NCBI RefSeq assembly: GCF_006351965.1
Contig: NZ_CP040932.1
Coordinates: 124,001-188,000 of the forward strand
DNA length: 64,000 bases
Reading direction: 5' to 3'
Source of the DNA: Oceanicola sp. D3
Lineage (GTDB): Bacteria; Pseudomonadota; Alphaproteobacteria; Rhodobacterales; Rhodobacteraceae
Shown here: piece after piece, positions 27,252 to 34,527 of the stretch
How positions within the stretch are numbered: the stretch's first letter is position 1
Layout: every line of letters starts with the position of its first letter
The notes under the pieces: generated by a model
Told to the model about the DNA's origin: nothing
Database searches by the model: none
Seen by the model: only the letters and a program-made list of their open reading frames with translations
Position numbers and translations under genes: made by a program

Positions 27252-28370
27252 TCATAAATTATCCTTTCCCTGTTTGGGTTTGGTGTCGGATTTGACGAAC
27301 CTCTTGGGAAGGTTCGCCAAATTGCGCTCGCCATTCGGGCGGGCGATCAGTTTCTCGATAGCGGAATCGGCCATGCCTTCGCGGCCTGCGGCCTCAGTGT
27401 AGCGCTGGACTAAGGCCAGCGTTTTGTGACCCGTGACCGCGCCGATCTCGTGCGCCGTCGCTCCGGCCTCGGCCAGACGGCGCGCGCAGGCCTTGCGCAG
27501 CCCATGAGCGGAACACTGAGGCAGCTTGGCGTCCTCGGTCCAACGCTGCATGAGATTGCCCAGACCGCCGGCAGAGCGCATCGTGCCTTTCTGGGTGGCC
27601 AGGAAGGGCCGGTCCTTCGGCAACTTGTCCAGCACCTCGGCCAAGTCCGGGTGGATCGGCACGGAGACGAGCACGCCGCCTGAGCGTTGCGTCTTCTGCC
27701 GCCGGTAATCGATCTTGCCATTGCGGACGTTCTTCGGCCCCAGCTTCACCGCATCGACCCGCGCCGCGCCGGTGTAGAGCATCAGCGTCACTGCCGTATG
27801 CGCCAGTGTTCCGGGCTTGTGGGCTCTAAAGAACTGAGCCAGTTCGTCCTCGTCCCATGTATGGAAGCCGTCACCGCCGACGCGAAACGGCTTTGTTGCC
27901 CGCGCCGGGTTGTCTCCGCGCCAATCCAGTGTGATGGCGAAATCCATCAACTGGATCAGCCGTTTACGCAGATTGTTCGCCGCAGTGGGTGTCTCGGCCT
28001 TCTCCGCCAGGATCGTCTGCACATGCCGCCGCTGCATCAGCCGTACGGGCTTGTCTCCATGTTCTTCCCGGAACTTCTCGACAATTCCGCGATAGACCTT
28101 CTGTGTGCTCGGCGAGAGATCGAGGAACTCGGGCGAGCGATACCACAGTGCCACAAGCTGGCTGACGCTGTAGGGTTTGGTCCGGTCCGCCCCGATCAGC
28201 CCGCGCGTCTTGTGGCCGTTGACCGCGTCTTCATAGCGCCGGACAAACTCCTCTGACCCGTAGTCGCTTCCCAGCTCCGCCGAAAACCCACCCTTCCGAA
28301 ACCGCCAGCGCCGCTTCCCGTGCCGATCGAAATAGGCCGTCGCGCCGGGAAACTGCTTTCGGCGTTTCAT
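27252..28370 (-). CDS. int: Tyrosine recombinase (island integrase)
   Basis: This 372-aa phage-type integrase inserts the island into tRNA-Lys. The catalytic residues are visible: Arg in YTGAARVDAVKL, His and Arg in SAHGLRKACARRL, His in VTGHKTLALVQ, and the nucleophile Tyr in VQRYTEAAG. The N-terminal part holds an arm-binding-like domain (AYFDRHGKRRWRFRKGGF) and a SAM-like core-binding domain. ATG 28370 overlaps the stop of the small gene before it (ATGA), which settles the start. Confidence 0.93.
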   Translation of the reverse strand: MKRRKQFPGATAYFDRHGKRRWRFRKGGFSAELGSDYGSEEFVRRYEDAVNGHKTRGLIGADRTKPYSVSQLVALWYRSPEFLDLSPSTQKVYRGIVEKFREEHGDKPVRLMQRRHVQTILAEKAETPTAANNLRKRLIQLMDFAITLDWRGDNPARATKPFRVGGDGFHTWDEDELAQFFRAHKPGTLAHTAVTLMLYTGAARVDAVKLGPKNVRNGKIDYRRQKTQRSGGVLVSVPIHPDLAEVLDKLPKDRPFLATQKGTMRSAGGLGNLMQRWTEDAKLPQCSAHGLRKACARRLAEAGATAHEIGAVTGHKTLALVQRYTEAAGREGMADSAIEKLIARPNGERNLANLPKRFVKSDTKPKQGKDNL

Positions 28371-28540
28371 GGGCGATCCCACGGGTTGTTGACCTCGTCG
28401 GTCTGCTTTTCGGTGCTGTAGATCACGACCTTGCCGTCGCGGCTGATCTCTGACCGCACGACCGGAATGCCCGCGTCTCGGTACGCCTTGAGGTATCGTG
28501 TCAATTCGCTCTGCGTCAGGGTCGCGCGGGGCATGGCCAT
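28367..28540 (-). CDS. Small protein upstream of integrase (57 aa), unknown function
   Basis: This 57-codon gene runs from ATG 28540 (MAMPRATLTQSELTRYLKAY) to a TGA overlapping the integrase ATG. The pattern of a helix followed by AGIPVVRSEI and a short KVVIY strand is seen in small proteins just before integrases in many alphaproteobacterial prophages and islands. Function is unknown, perhaps accessory to recombination. A second ATG at 28534 is possible. Confidence 0.75.
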   Translation of the reverse strand: MAMPRATLTQSELTRYLKAYRDAGIPVVRSEISRDGKVVIYSTEKQTDEVNNPWDRP

Positions 28541-28558
28541 GGTGTGTCCTTCACTCGA

Positions 28559-28783
28559 TCAATTCGCGCCCGAGGCCGCACCCGGCCCTTCGCTCACGGC
28601 TGCTTTAACTGTGAATTTCTCGACGTATCGCTCCCAAGCACCCTTTGGGATTTTGGGATTGCGGCGTCCTGGTGCGGTGAAAATATGATCCAGCATGTCT
28701 TCGCGGATCAGGTAACGCACGTTGGACACGGGAATGCCCACGCGCTCGGCCAGTTCCTTGGGGGTTTCAAGCAGCTTTCCCAC
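28559..28783 (-). CDS. Xis/AlpA-like small DNA-binding protein
   Basis: This 74-aa protein contains a MerR-like winged helix (TPKELAERVGIPVSNVRYLIREDML, then a basic HIFTAPGRRNPKIP), the fold of excisionases that bend DNA during excision. I pick GTG 28783 because AGGAGG lies six bases upstream; GTG 28810 would add nine residues. It is first in the leftward unit Xis-like - small protein - integrase, driven by the promoter at 28907-28935. Confidence 0.75.
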   Translation of the reverse strand: MGKLLETPKELAERVGIPVSNVRYLIREDMLDHIFTAPGRRNPKIPKGAWERYVEKFTVKAAVSEGPGAASGAN

Positions 28784-28891
28784 GCTTCGCCTCCTGTCGT
28801 CGTTGCTCACGAACTGAAGCGGAAGAAATCGTTTTGCGTCCAGAATGAAACAAAACTACGCTGAAACTGCATGAATCAAGCGTGTCGCCAT

Positions 28892-28949
28892 CGTTCGTAT
28901 CTATTTTTTATACAAATGACTACGAATGAGGTCAACACAAATACAAACG
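28892..28949. promoter_or_regulatory. Leftward int/xis promoter overlapped by four repressor-like boxes
   Basis: On the minus strand TTGACC (28930-28935), a 17-bp spacer and TATAAA (28907-28912) form a strong promoter toward xis and int. The 8-bp box TACRAAYG occurs at 28911-28918, 28921-28928 and 28942-28949, and inverted (CGTTCGTA) at 28892-28899. Two boxes lie in or at the promoter spacer. They are probable operators of the adjacent Xre repressor, arranged like a phage switch. Confidence 0.65.
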
Positions 28950-28959
28950 AAAGTTGAGC

Positions 28960-29394
28960 ATGGCTGTTTCTGGCCTTGGACATCGCCTTGCGGCAGTACG
29001 AAATATGGCTCGCCTCTCCCAAGAGGAGATGTCGCAGGCGCTTGGCATCAGTCGAAGCGCTTATCAGAACTACGAACGTGGCCAGCGTGACCTGACAGCT
29101 CAGTTGCTCCTAGAGGTCTACGAGAAGTTCGACGTCGATCCCCTTTGGATGCTCGAAGGAGACTCCGAAGACGGAAAGGACCGCAGACACGAAGAGATCG
29201 CGACTGCTTACCGTAAGATCGGCATCGCTGTTGAACGCCGCATCATGGATCGAGGTCTGAGCGTGACGCCCGAGAAGAAATGGGATGCCATCGAATTCCT
29301 GTTCGATGAAGTCCTGAATGCCGATGCATTGTCCGGCGAGAGCGGTGCACCGGATACAACAAGAATTGACAGTGTTTTGAGACTGGTAAGTTGA
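28960..29394 (+). CDS. Xre-family repressor of the island
   Basis: This 144-aa protein has an N-terminal Cro/C1-type HTH (LAAVRNMARLSQEEMSQALGISRSAYQNYERGQRDLTA, residues about 9-46) and a C-terminal helical part with no protease motif. ATG 28960 is used; a TTG six bases earlier is less likely. It faces the xis/int unit across the four-box operator, and its stop overlaps the next gene by one base, so it heads the rightward defence operon. It probably controls both directions. Confidence 0.85.
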   Translation: MAVSGLGHRLAAVRNMARLSQEEMSQALGISRSAYQNYERGQRDLTAQLLLEVYEKFDVDPLWMLEGDSEDGKDRRHEEIATAYRKIGIAVERRIMDRGLSVTPEKKWDAIEFLFDEVLNADALSGESGAPDTTRIDSVLRLVS

Positions 29395-29969
29395 TGTTGA
29401 GAGAAGATTTTCCCGATGACGTGTTGAAACTTCGACCGCGCAAGCTGCGGCTCGGTCGTGACGCTGAACGACTGCTGAATGACGTCTGCGGCACTGAGGG
29501 TGAACACAGCGAATCCGTGCACAGAAACCGCCTCCGTCCAAATGCCCACAGCATCAATGCGATCCGTTGTGCTGATTGCGGCCAGATCGAATACATCTCC
29601 CGCGACTATTGTCGGTGCGGGCACTACCTCGCGGGGCAGGTGATGGACGAGTTCCTGGCGTGGGAACGAGGATTGGTCGAAACGCGTGATCGCTTGGCCG
29701 CTGCTGCCGGGGAAAAGATGAAACCGGTGCGTTGGGTTGGGGCCTGCGGTATGCCGTTCATCGTCTGGCCCCTGCTTCACAGCGTCTTCAGCGACGGAAG
29801 CACGCCCCTTGCCATCTGGCTATGGCTGATCCCCGGTTTTGCCATCTTGGGTCTCTGTGCCTTGATCGAAACCTGGATCACTGCCGCGCGTGACGCGAGC
29901 GCGCATGCGGTCGAAGCCGCCACTTTCGAGCAATTCTTGTCCGAACGCGTTCCCTTACCGAGTCACTGA
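29394..29969 (+). CDS. Zinc-ribbon membrane protein of unknown function
   Basis: This 191-aa protein has a hydrophilic N-terminus, a likely zinc ribbon (CADCGQIEYISRDYCRCG, residues about 59-76) and two hydrophobic segments near residues 115-160 (VGACGMPFIVWPLLHSVF and LAIWLWLIPGFAILGLCALI). I do not recognise a family. It starts at the ATG overlapping the repressor stop and lies 7 bp before the restriction enzyme, so it is part of the defence operon. A role in sensing, membrane targeting or control is a guess. Confidence 0.65.
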   Translation: MLREDFPDDVLKLRPRKLRLGRDAERLLNDVCGTEGEHSESVHRNRLRPNAHSINAIRCADCGQIEYISRDYCRCGHYLAGQVMDEFLAWERGLVETRDRLAAAAGEKMKPVRWVGACGMPFIVWPLLHSVFSDGSTPLAIWLWLIPGFAILGLCALIETWITAARDASAHAVEAATFEQFLSERVPLPSH

Positions 29970-29976
29970 ATTTCAC

Positions 29977-32900
29977 ATGAGCAACGCCCCGCAGATCGAC
30001 GCCTTCATCGCGCGCTGGAAAGACACCGGCGGCAGCGAGCATGCCAATTACCAGCTCTTCGTGATCGAGCTGACCGAATTGCTGGGCCTCGACCGGCCCA
30101 ACCCGGCCACGGATGACGACAGCAATGACCATTACCGGTTCGAACGGCCCGTCACCTTTGCCCACACCCACAAGCGCACCACGGGCTTCATCGACGCCTA
30201 TCGCGCCGGGCATTTCGTGCTCGAAACCAAGCAAGGCGTGAACCAGAAAAAGAACCGCGCCGCCGACCTGGCCAAGGGCACCGCCGCGCTCAGCCAGAAG
30301 CGCATCGGCCACGGCGTGCGGGGCACCGCCGCCTGGGACGACACGATGCTCAAGGCACGCAACCAGGCCGACAACTACGCCCGCGCCGTCGCACGCGAAG
30401 ACGGCTGGCCGCCCTTCCTCATGATCGTCGACGTAGGCCATGTGATCGAGCTTTATGCCGACTTCTCGAAACAGGGGCAGGGCTACAACCAGTTCCCGGA
30501 TGGCAACCGCTATCGCATTTTCCTCGACGACCTGCGCAAGGACGAGATCCGCGATCTCCTCTGCACGATCTGGAGCGATCCTTACAGCCTTGACCCCTCC
30601 CTGAAATCCGCCGAGGTTACGCGCGACATCGCCGCCCACCTGGCCGAACTGGGCAAAAGCTTCGAAGGGCAGGGCCACGACAGCGAAACCGTCGCCCGCT
30701 TCCTGATGCGGTGCCTTTTCTCGATGTTTGCCGAGGATGTGGACCTGATCCCGCGCGGCAGCTTCACGGACCTCCTGCACAAGCTGCGCGGCCATCCCGA
30801 ACATGCCCAACCCGCGCTCAAGGGGCTGTGGGAGACGATGAACACGGGCGGCTTCTCCCAGGTCCTCATGCAGGACCTCAAACGTTTCAACGGCGGCCTT
30901 TTCCGTGATGCCGACGCGCTCCCCCTCAACAATCTGCAACTAGGGCTCCTGATCGAAGCCGCCGAAGCCGACTGGAAACAGGTCGAACCGGCGATCTTCG
31001 GCACGCTCCTCGAACGCGCCCTCGACAAGCGCCAGCGCCACAAGCTGGGCGCGCACTATACGCCCCGCGCCTATGTTCAGCGCCTTGTTACCCCCACCAT
31101 CATCGAACCCCTGCGCGAGGATTGGCGCGACGTGCAGACCGCCGTTCAGCGCCTGACAGAGGACGGCAAGACCGACGACGCGCTCAAGCTCGTCCGCGAC
31201 TTCCACCACAAGCTGTGCGAGACCACCGTGCTCGACCCCGCCTGTGGCTCGGGCAACTTCCTCTATGTCGCGCTGGAGATGATGAAGCGCCTTGAGGGTG
31301 AGGTCGCATCGCTGATGATCGAACTGGGCGACACGCGCCCGCTGATCACCGTGGACCCGCACCAGTTTCTGGGGATCGAGCTGAACCCCTGGGCCGCCAA
31401 CGTGGCCGAGCTGGTGCTGTGGATCGGCTACCTTCAATGGCACTACCGCACCCATGGCACCGCCGCCCCGTCCGAACCGGTGCTGCGCGACTTCAAGAAC
31501 ATCCGCAACGCAGATGCGGTGCTGGAATGGTCCGACCGCACCCCGCGCATGGATGCAGACGGCAACCCCGTCACCCGCTGGGACGGCGTGACCACCATAC
31601 GCCACCCCGTGACGGGGGAGGAGGTGCCGGACCCCGCCGCGCGCGTGCAGGTCTTTGACTATGCCAAGCCGAAACCGACCCAATGGCCCCGCGCGGAGTT
31701 CATCGTCGGCAACCCGCCCTTCATCGGGGCCTCACGCCTGCGGGACAATCTGGGCGATGGCTATGTCGAGGCGCTGTGGAAGGCCTACCCCAAGATGCCG
31801 CAAAGCGCCGATCTGGTGATGTTCTGGTGGGAAAAGGCCGCACTCGCCGCCCGCGCCTACAATGCCAAGACGGGCAAAGGCACCCGCCGCTTTGGCCTGA
31901 TCACCACCAACTCCCTGCGCCAGACCTTCAACCGCCGGGTGCTGGAGCCACATCTGAACGACCCGAAGAAACCGCTCTCCCTGCTCTTTGCGATCCCGGA
32001 TCACCCTTGGGTCGATACGCTCTACGGAGCTGCCGTGCGGATTGCGATGACCGTGGCGGCGGCGGGAAACCGGGCCGGAAAGCTGAGACTCGTGGAAAAC
32101 GAGTCAACAGAAAAGAGTGAAGCGGAAGGGCGCTCGGTTTCATTCCTTGATCAAGTCGGGAAGATTTATGCGAATCTTAAGATTGGGGCAGACATTCAAG
32201 GAACCCACAGTCTTGCAGCAAACGATGGCCTTTCGACACGAGGTGTGATGCTTTTCGGCTCTGGTTTCATCGTCTCACAAGACAAGGCGAAAGCTCTGGG
32301 ACTAGGACGTGACCCGGAAGTCGCAAAGGTAATTAAGCCATATTTCAACGGCCGGGACCTCTTGGCTCGCTCGCGAAACGTCATGGTCATTGATCTTCTC
32401 GGCATGGCTGAAGAAGACGTTAGAGAACGAGTGCCCGCAGTCTACCAACATGTCCGCGACAACGTTTGGCCTGAGCGGCGAGAAAACAACCGTGAAAGTA
32501 GGCGAAAGAAATGGTGGTTGTTCGGAGAGCCCTTGGCTCCATTCCGTCCCGCGCTTGAGCACTTGCCCAGGTTCATCGTCACGGCAGAGACCACCAAGCA
32601 CAGGATATTCCAGTTCTTGGATGGTTCCGTTTTGCCAGACAATGCTCTGATCGCTATTGCAGTGTCAGGCTCAGAAGAATTGGCTGTTCTTTCAAGCCGT
32701 ATCCACGTGTGTTGGTCGCTGGCTGCCGGCGGAAGGCTGGGCGTAGGCAACGACCCAAGGTATAATAAATCGCGCTGCTTCGACCCCTTCCCATTCCCCG
32801 ACCTCACCGACGATTTGCGCACCCGCCTCCGCGCCTTGGGCGAAGAGCTAGACGCCCACCGCAAGCGCCAGCAGGCCGCCCACCCCAAGCTGACCCTGAC

Positions 32901-33426
32901 ACAGATGTACAACGTGCTGGAAAAGCTCCGCGCCGGGGAAACCATCGGGGGCAAGGACCGCGAGATTTACGACCAGGGCCTGATCGGTATCCTCAAGGAC
33001 CTGCACGACCAGATCGACGCCGCCGTGGCCGAGGCCTATGGCTGGCCCGTGGACCTGAGCGACGAAGACATCCTCTTCCGACTCGTCGCGCTGAACAAGG
33101 AACGCGCCGAGGAAGAGGCGCGCGGCCACATCCGCTGGCTCCGCCCGGACTACCAGAACCCCGAAGGCCGCCAGACCGCCAAGGGCACGCAGGCCGAGTT
33201 GGACGTCGGCCCCACCGCCAAGATCGAAAAAGCCCCCTGGCCCAAAACCCTCCCCGACCAGATCGCCGCCGTCCGCGAGGCGCTGGCGGAGATGGGCGAA
33301 GCCACCCCCGACCAAATCGCCCGCCGCTTCGTCCGCGCCCGTACCACCACCGTGCAGCCGCTGCTGGAAAGTCTCGCGGCTTTGGGGCAGGCCGAGAAGA
33401 TCGAAGAGGGGAGGTATGCGGCGTGA
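29977..33426 (+). CDS. MmeI-type (type IIL) restriction-modification enzyme, endonuclease-methyltransferase fusion
   Basis: One 1149-aa polypeptide would both cut and methylate DNA. The N-terminal nuclease shows D73-X9-E83-x-K85 (IDAYRAGHFVLETK), the exact spacing of the MmeI PD-(D/E)xK site. A helical linker follows, then an N6-adenine methyltransferase with motif I LDPACGSGNFL (419-429) and motif IV NPPF (579-582), a target-recognition region from about residue 700 to 935, and a C-terminal helical domain. The recognition region is visibly lower in GC than the rest, suggesting exchange. The start at 29977 gives the family N-terminus. The stop overlaps the next gene (GTGA). Confidence 0.92.
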   Translation: MSNAPQIDAFIARWKDTGGSEHANYQLFVIELTELLGLDRPNPATDDDSNDHYRFERPVTFAHTHKRTTGFIDAYRAGHFVLETKQGVNQKKNRAADLAKGTAALSQKRIGHGVRGTAAWDDTMLKARNQADNYARAVAREDGWPPFLMIVDVGHVIELYADFSKQGQGYNQFPDGNRYRIFLDDLRKDEIRDLLCTIWSDPYSLDPSLKSAEVTRDIAAHLAELGKSFEGQGHDSETVARFLMRCLFSMFAEDVDLIPRGSFTDLLHKLRGHPEHAQPALKGLWETMNTGGFSQVLMQDLKRFNGGLFRDADALPLNNLQLGLLIEAAEADWKQVEPAIFGTLLERALDKRQRHKLGAHYTPRAYVQRLVTPTIIEPLREDWRDVQTAVQRLTEDGKTDDALKLVRDFHHKLCETTVLDPACGSGNFLYVALEMMKRLEGEVASLMIELGDTRPLITVDPHQFLGIELNPWAANVAELVLWIGYLQWHYRTHGTAAPSEPVLRDFKNIRNADAVLEWSDRTPRMDADGNPVTRWDGVTTIRHPVTGEEVPDPAARVQVFDYAKPKPTQWPRAEFIVGNPPFIGASRLRDNLGDGYVEALWKAYPKMPQSADLVMFWWEKAALAARAYNAKTGKGTRRFGLITTNSLRQTFNRRVLEPHLNDPKKPLSLLFAIPDHPWVDTLYGAAVRIAMTVAAAGNRAGKLRLVENESTEKSEAEGRSVSFLDQVGKIYANLKIGADIQGTHSLAANDGLSTRGVMLFGSGFIVSQDKAKALGLGRDPEVAKVIKPYFNGRDLLARSRNVMVIDLLGMAEEDVRERVPAVYQHVRDNVWPERRENNRESRRKKWWLFGEPLAPFRPALEHLPRFIVTAETTKHRIFQFLDGSVLPDNALIAIAVSGSEELAVLSSRIHVCWSLAAGGRLGVGNDPRYNKSRCFDPFPFPDLTDDLRTRLRALGEELDAHRKRQQAAHPKLTLTQMYNVLEKLRAGETIGGKDREIYDQGLIGILKDLHDQIDAAVAEAYGWPVDLSDEDILFRLVALNKERAEEEARGHIRWLRPDYQNPEGRQTAKGTQAELDVGPTAKIEKAPWPKTLPDQIAAVREALAEMGEATPDQIARRFVRARTTTVQPLLESLAALGQAEKIEEGRYAA

Positions 33427-34022
33427 CAGAAAACATTCCGCCATTGCCCGTCGAGCGTTTGCTTGATGAAGAACTCCTTAGAAATGCGCAAAGGGCATCC
33501 GGCTTGGAACGGGTGGCCTTCTTGGCCGGGCCGTTCATTAAAACAGACAAGGCACCTCGAAAGAACTCGCGTAACACTGCGGCGGTGTTGCGCTATTTCC
33601 TTTTCCACAAGCTCACGAACGCTGGCTGGCAAGTAACGCTGGGCGAGTATGAGAAATTGATTGGTGCAACTGCACCACTACTTGGCGATCAAAACAATGC
33701 AGCCCTGGCCGAGTTCGATCACGCAAAATCGCGCAGAACCGACGCCGTAGTAATGCTGCCAAGCAGCCCCGGAAGCTTCCTTGAACTTGGATCGTTTTGC
33801 CATGACGAAGACATCTGCAGAAAGATGCTGGTCATCGTTGATGCCCAGTATCAAACCCACGAAAACTACATGAACACGGGGCCCATCATTGAAGCAAAAG
33901 AGAACGGCGCCAACGTCGAATTCATTGATTACGCGGACAAAGACCTTTGCTGGACGCACGTTGAGCCTTTTGTAACCGCTCGCGCCAGGAGAAGAGCCGC
34001 CAGAAGGATAACTGGACGATGA
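33423..34022 (+). CDS. Nucleoside deoxyribosyltransferase-like retron effector
   Basis: This 199-aa protein has the NDT fold signatures: RVAFLAGPFIK (30-40), then DAVVMLPSSPGSFLELGSF (107-125) with the likely catalytic Glu121, and NTGPI (151-155). Proteins of this kind are the toxic effectors of retron-Eco1 (Ec86)-type systems, where they act on nucleotides once the retron is disturbed. Here it is a separate gene, starting at GTG 33423 with GGGAGG upstream and overlapping the restriction enzyme stop, and followed by a winged-helix gene. NAD or nucleotide cleavage is inferred from the family. Confidence 0.82.
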   Translation: MTENIPPLPVERLLDEELLRNAQRASGLERVAFLAGPFIKTDKAPRKNSRNTAAVLRYFLFHKLTNAGWQVTLGEYEKLIGATAPLLGDQNNAALAEFDHAKSRRTDAVVMLPSSPGSFLELGSFCHDEDICRKMLVIVDAQYQTHENYMNTGPIIEAKENGANVEFIDYADKDLCWTHVEPFVTARARRRAARRITGR

Positions 34023-34330
34023 AAACCATTGACCCGCTCTTTGCCTACCTTTCGATCTTGGCTGTTATTCAGCCCGCGAGAATTCAGGATATCGAAGAAT
34101 TCTCGTCCAAACTGTTGGGGAAGGAGCTTTCCAACTGGCTAAGTGAAAACGAAAAACTGCGCGAAGCGCACTTGGACGCCAGAGAGAATGGTTTGGTCAC
34201 AGCGGTGAGGCGCGGTGTGTATTTCATGACACCTAAGGGCAAGCAGGTTGTGCGTCGTGAAGGCCTAGAGCGCTCCATCGACAACCGTCGTTTGTTCTTG
34301 ATGAAAGCCCAGCGTAGGAGGTACAAGTAA
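34019..34330 (+). CDS. Winged-helix DNA-binding partner of the retron effector
   Basis: This 103-aa basic protein resembles a winged helix: helices around residues 8-45, then REAHLDARENGLVTAVRRGVYFMTPKGKQVV with the wing at RRGVYFMTPKG. In Eco1-like retrons a winged helix is usually fused to the NDT effector; here it overlaps the effector gene by 4 bp (ATGA) as a separate product. It probably forms the DNA-binding part of the effector complex. Its stop is three bases before the msr-msd RNA. Confidence 0.7.
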   Translation: MKTIDPLFAYLSILAVIQPARIQDIEEFSSKLLGKELSNWLSENEKLREAHLDARENGLVTAVRRGVYFMTPKGKQVVRREGLERSIDNRRLFLMKAQRRRYK

Positions 34331-34333
34331 TGT

Positions 34334-34527
34334 GCGAGTTGGTATCGCGTTCAGCTTGTTCGCTGCTTCGGCGAGCCGTTGTTCAGGTTTGGTTTGAAGG
34401 GGCTCGCGGCCTAAGTCCAAGAGGCATTTTGCCCAAGGTCTCGGCCAAAATGCCTCTTGGACTTAGGCCGCGCGCTCAAGGCAGTCTTCACTTCAGAGAC
34501 TGGAAGTTGCTGTAGATGCCAACTCGC
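34334..34527 (+). ncRNA. Retron msr-msd RNA
   Basis: The stretch between the winged-helix gene and the RT has retron RNA structure. Repeat a1 GCGAGTTGGTATC (34334-34346) pairs with a2 GATGCCAACTCGC (34515-34527) with a single G-U. A CAGC (34352-34355) after a1 supplies the likely branching guanosine G34354. The msd is a perfect 27-bp stem (34405-34431 with 34446-34472) with a 14-nt loop. A short msr hairpin (TCGC/GCGA) lies near 34360-34374. The a2 repeat overlaps the RT start codon. The 61-codon frame across this region is not a gene. Confidence 0.85.

Noticed and set aside
29878-30939. 353-codon frame opposite the MmeI-like gene
   Set aside because: It is antisense to conserved nuclease and methyltransferase motifs and has shadow-like composition.
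34330-34515. 61-codon frame between the winged-helix gene and the RT
   Set aside because: It runs through the perfect 27-bp msd stem and the a1 repeat; the retron RNA explains the region better.
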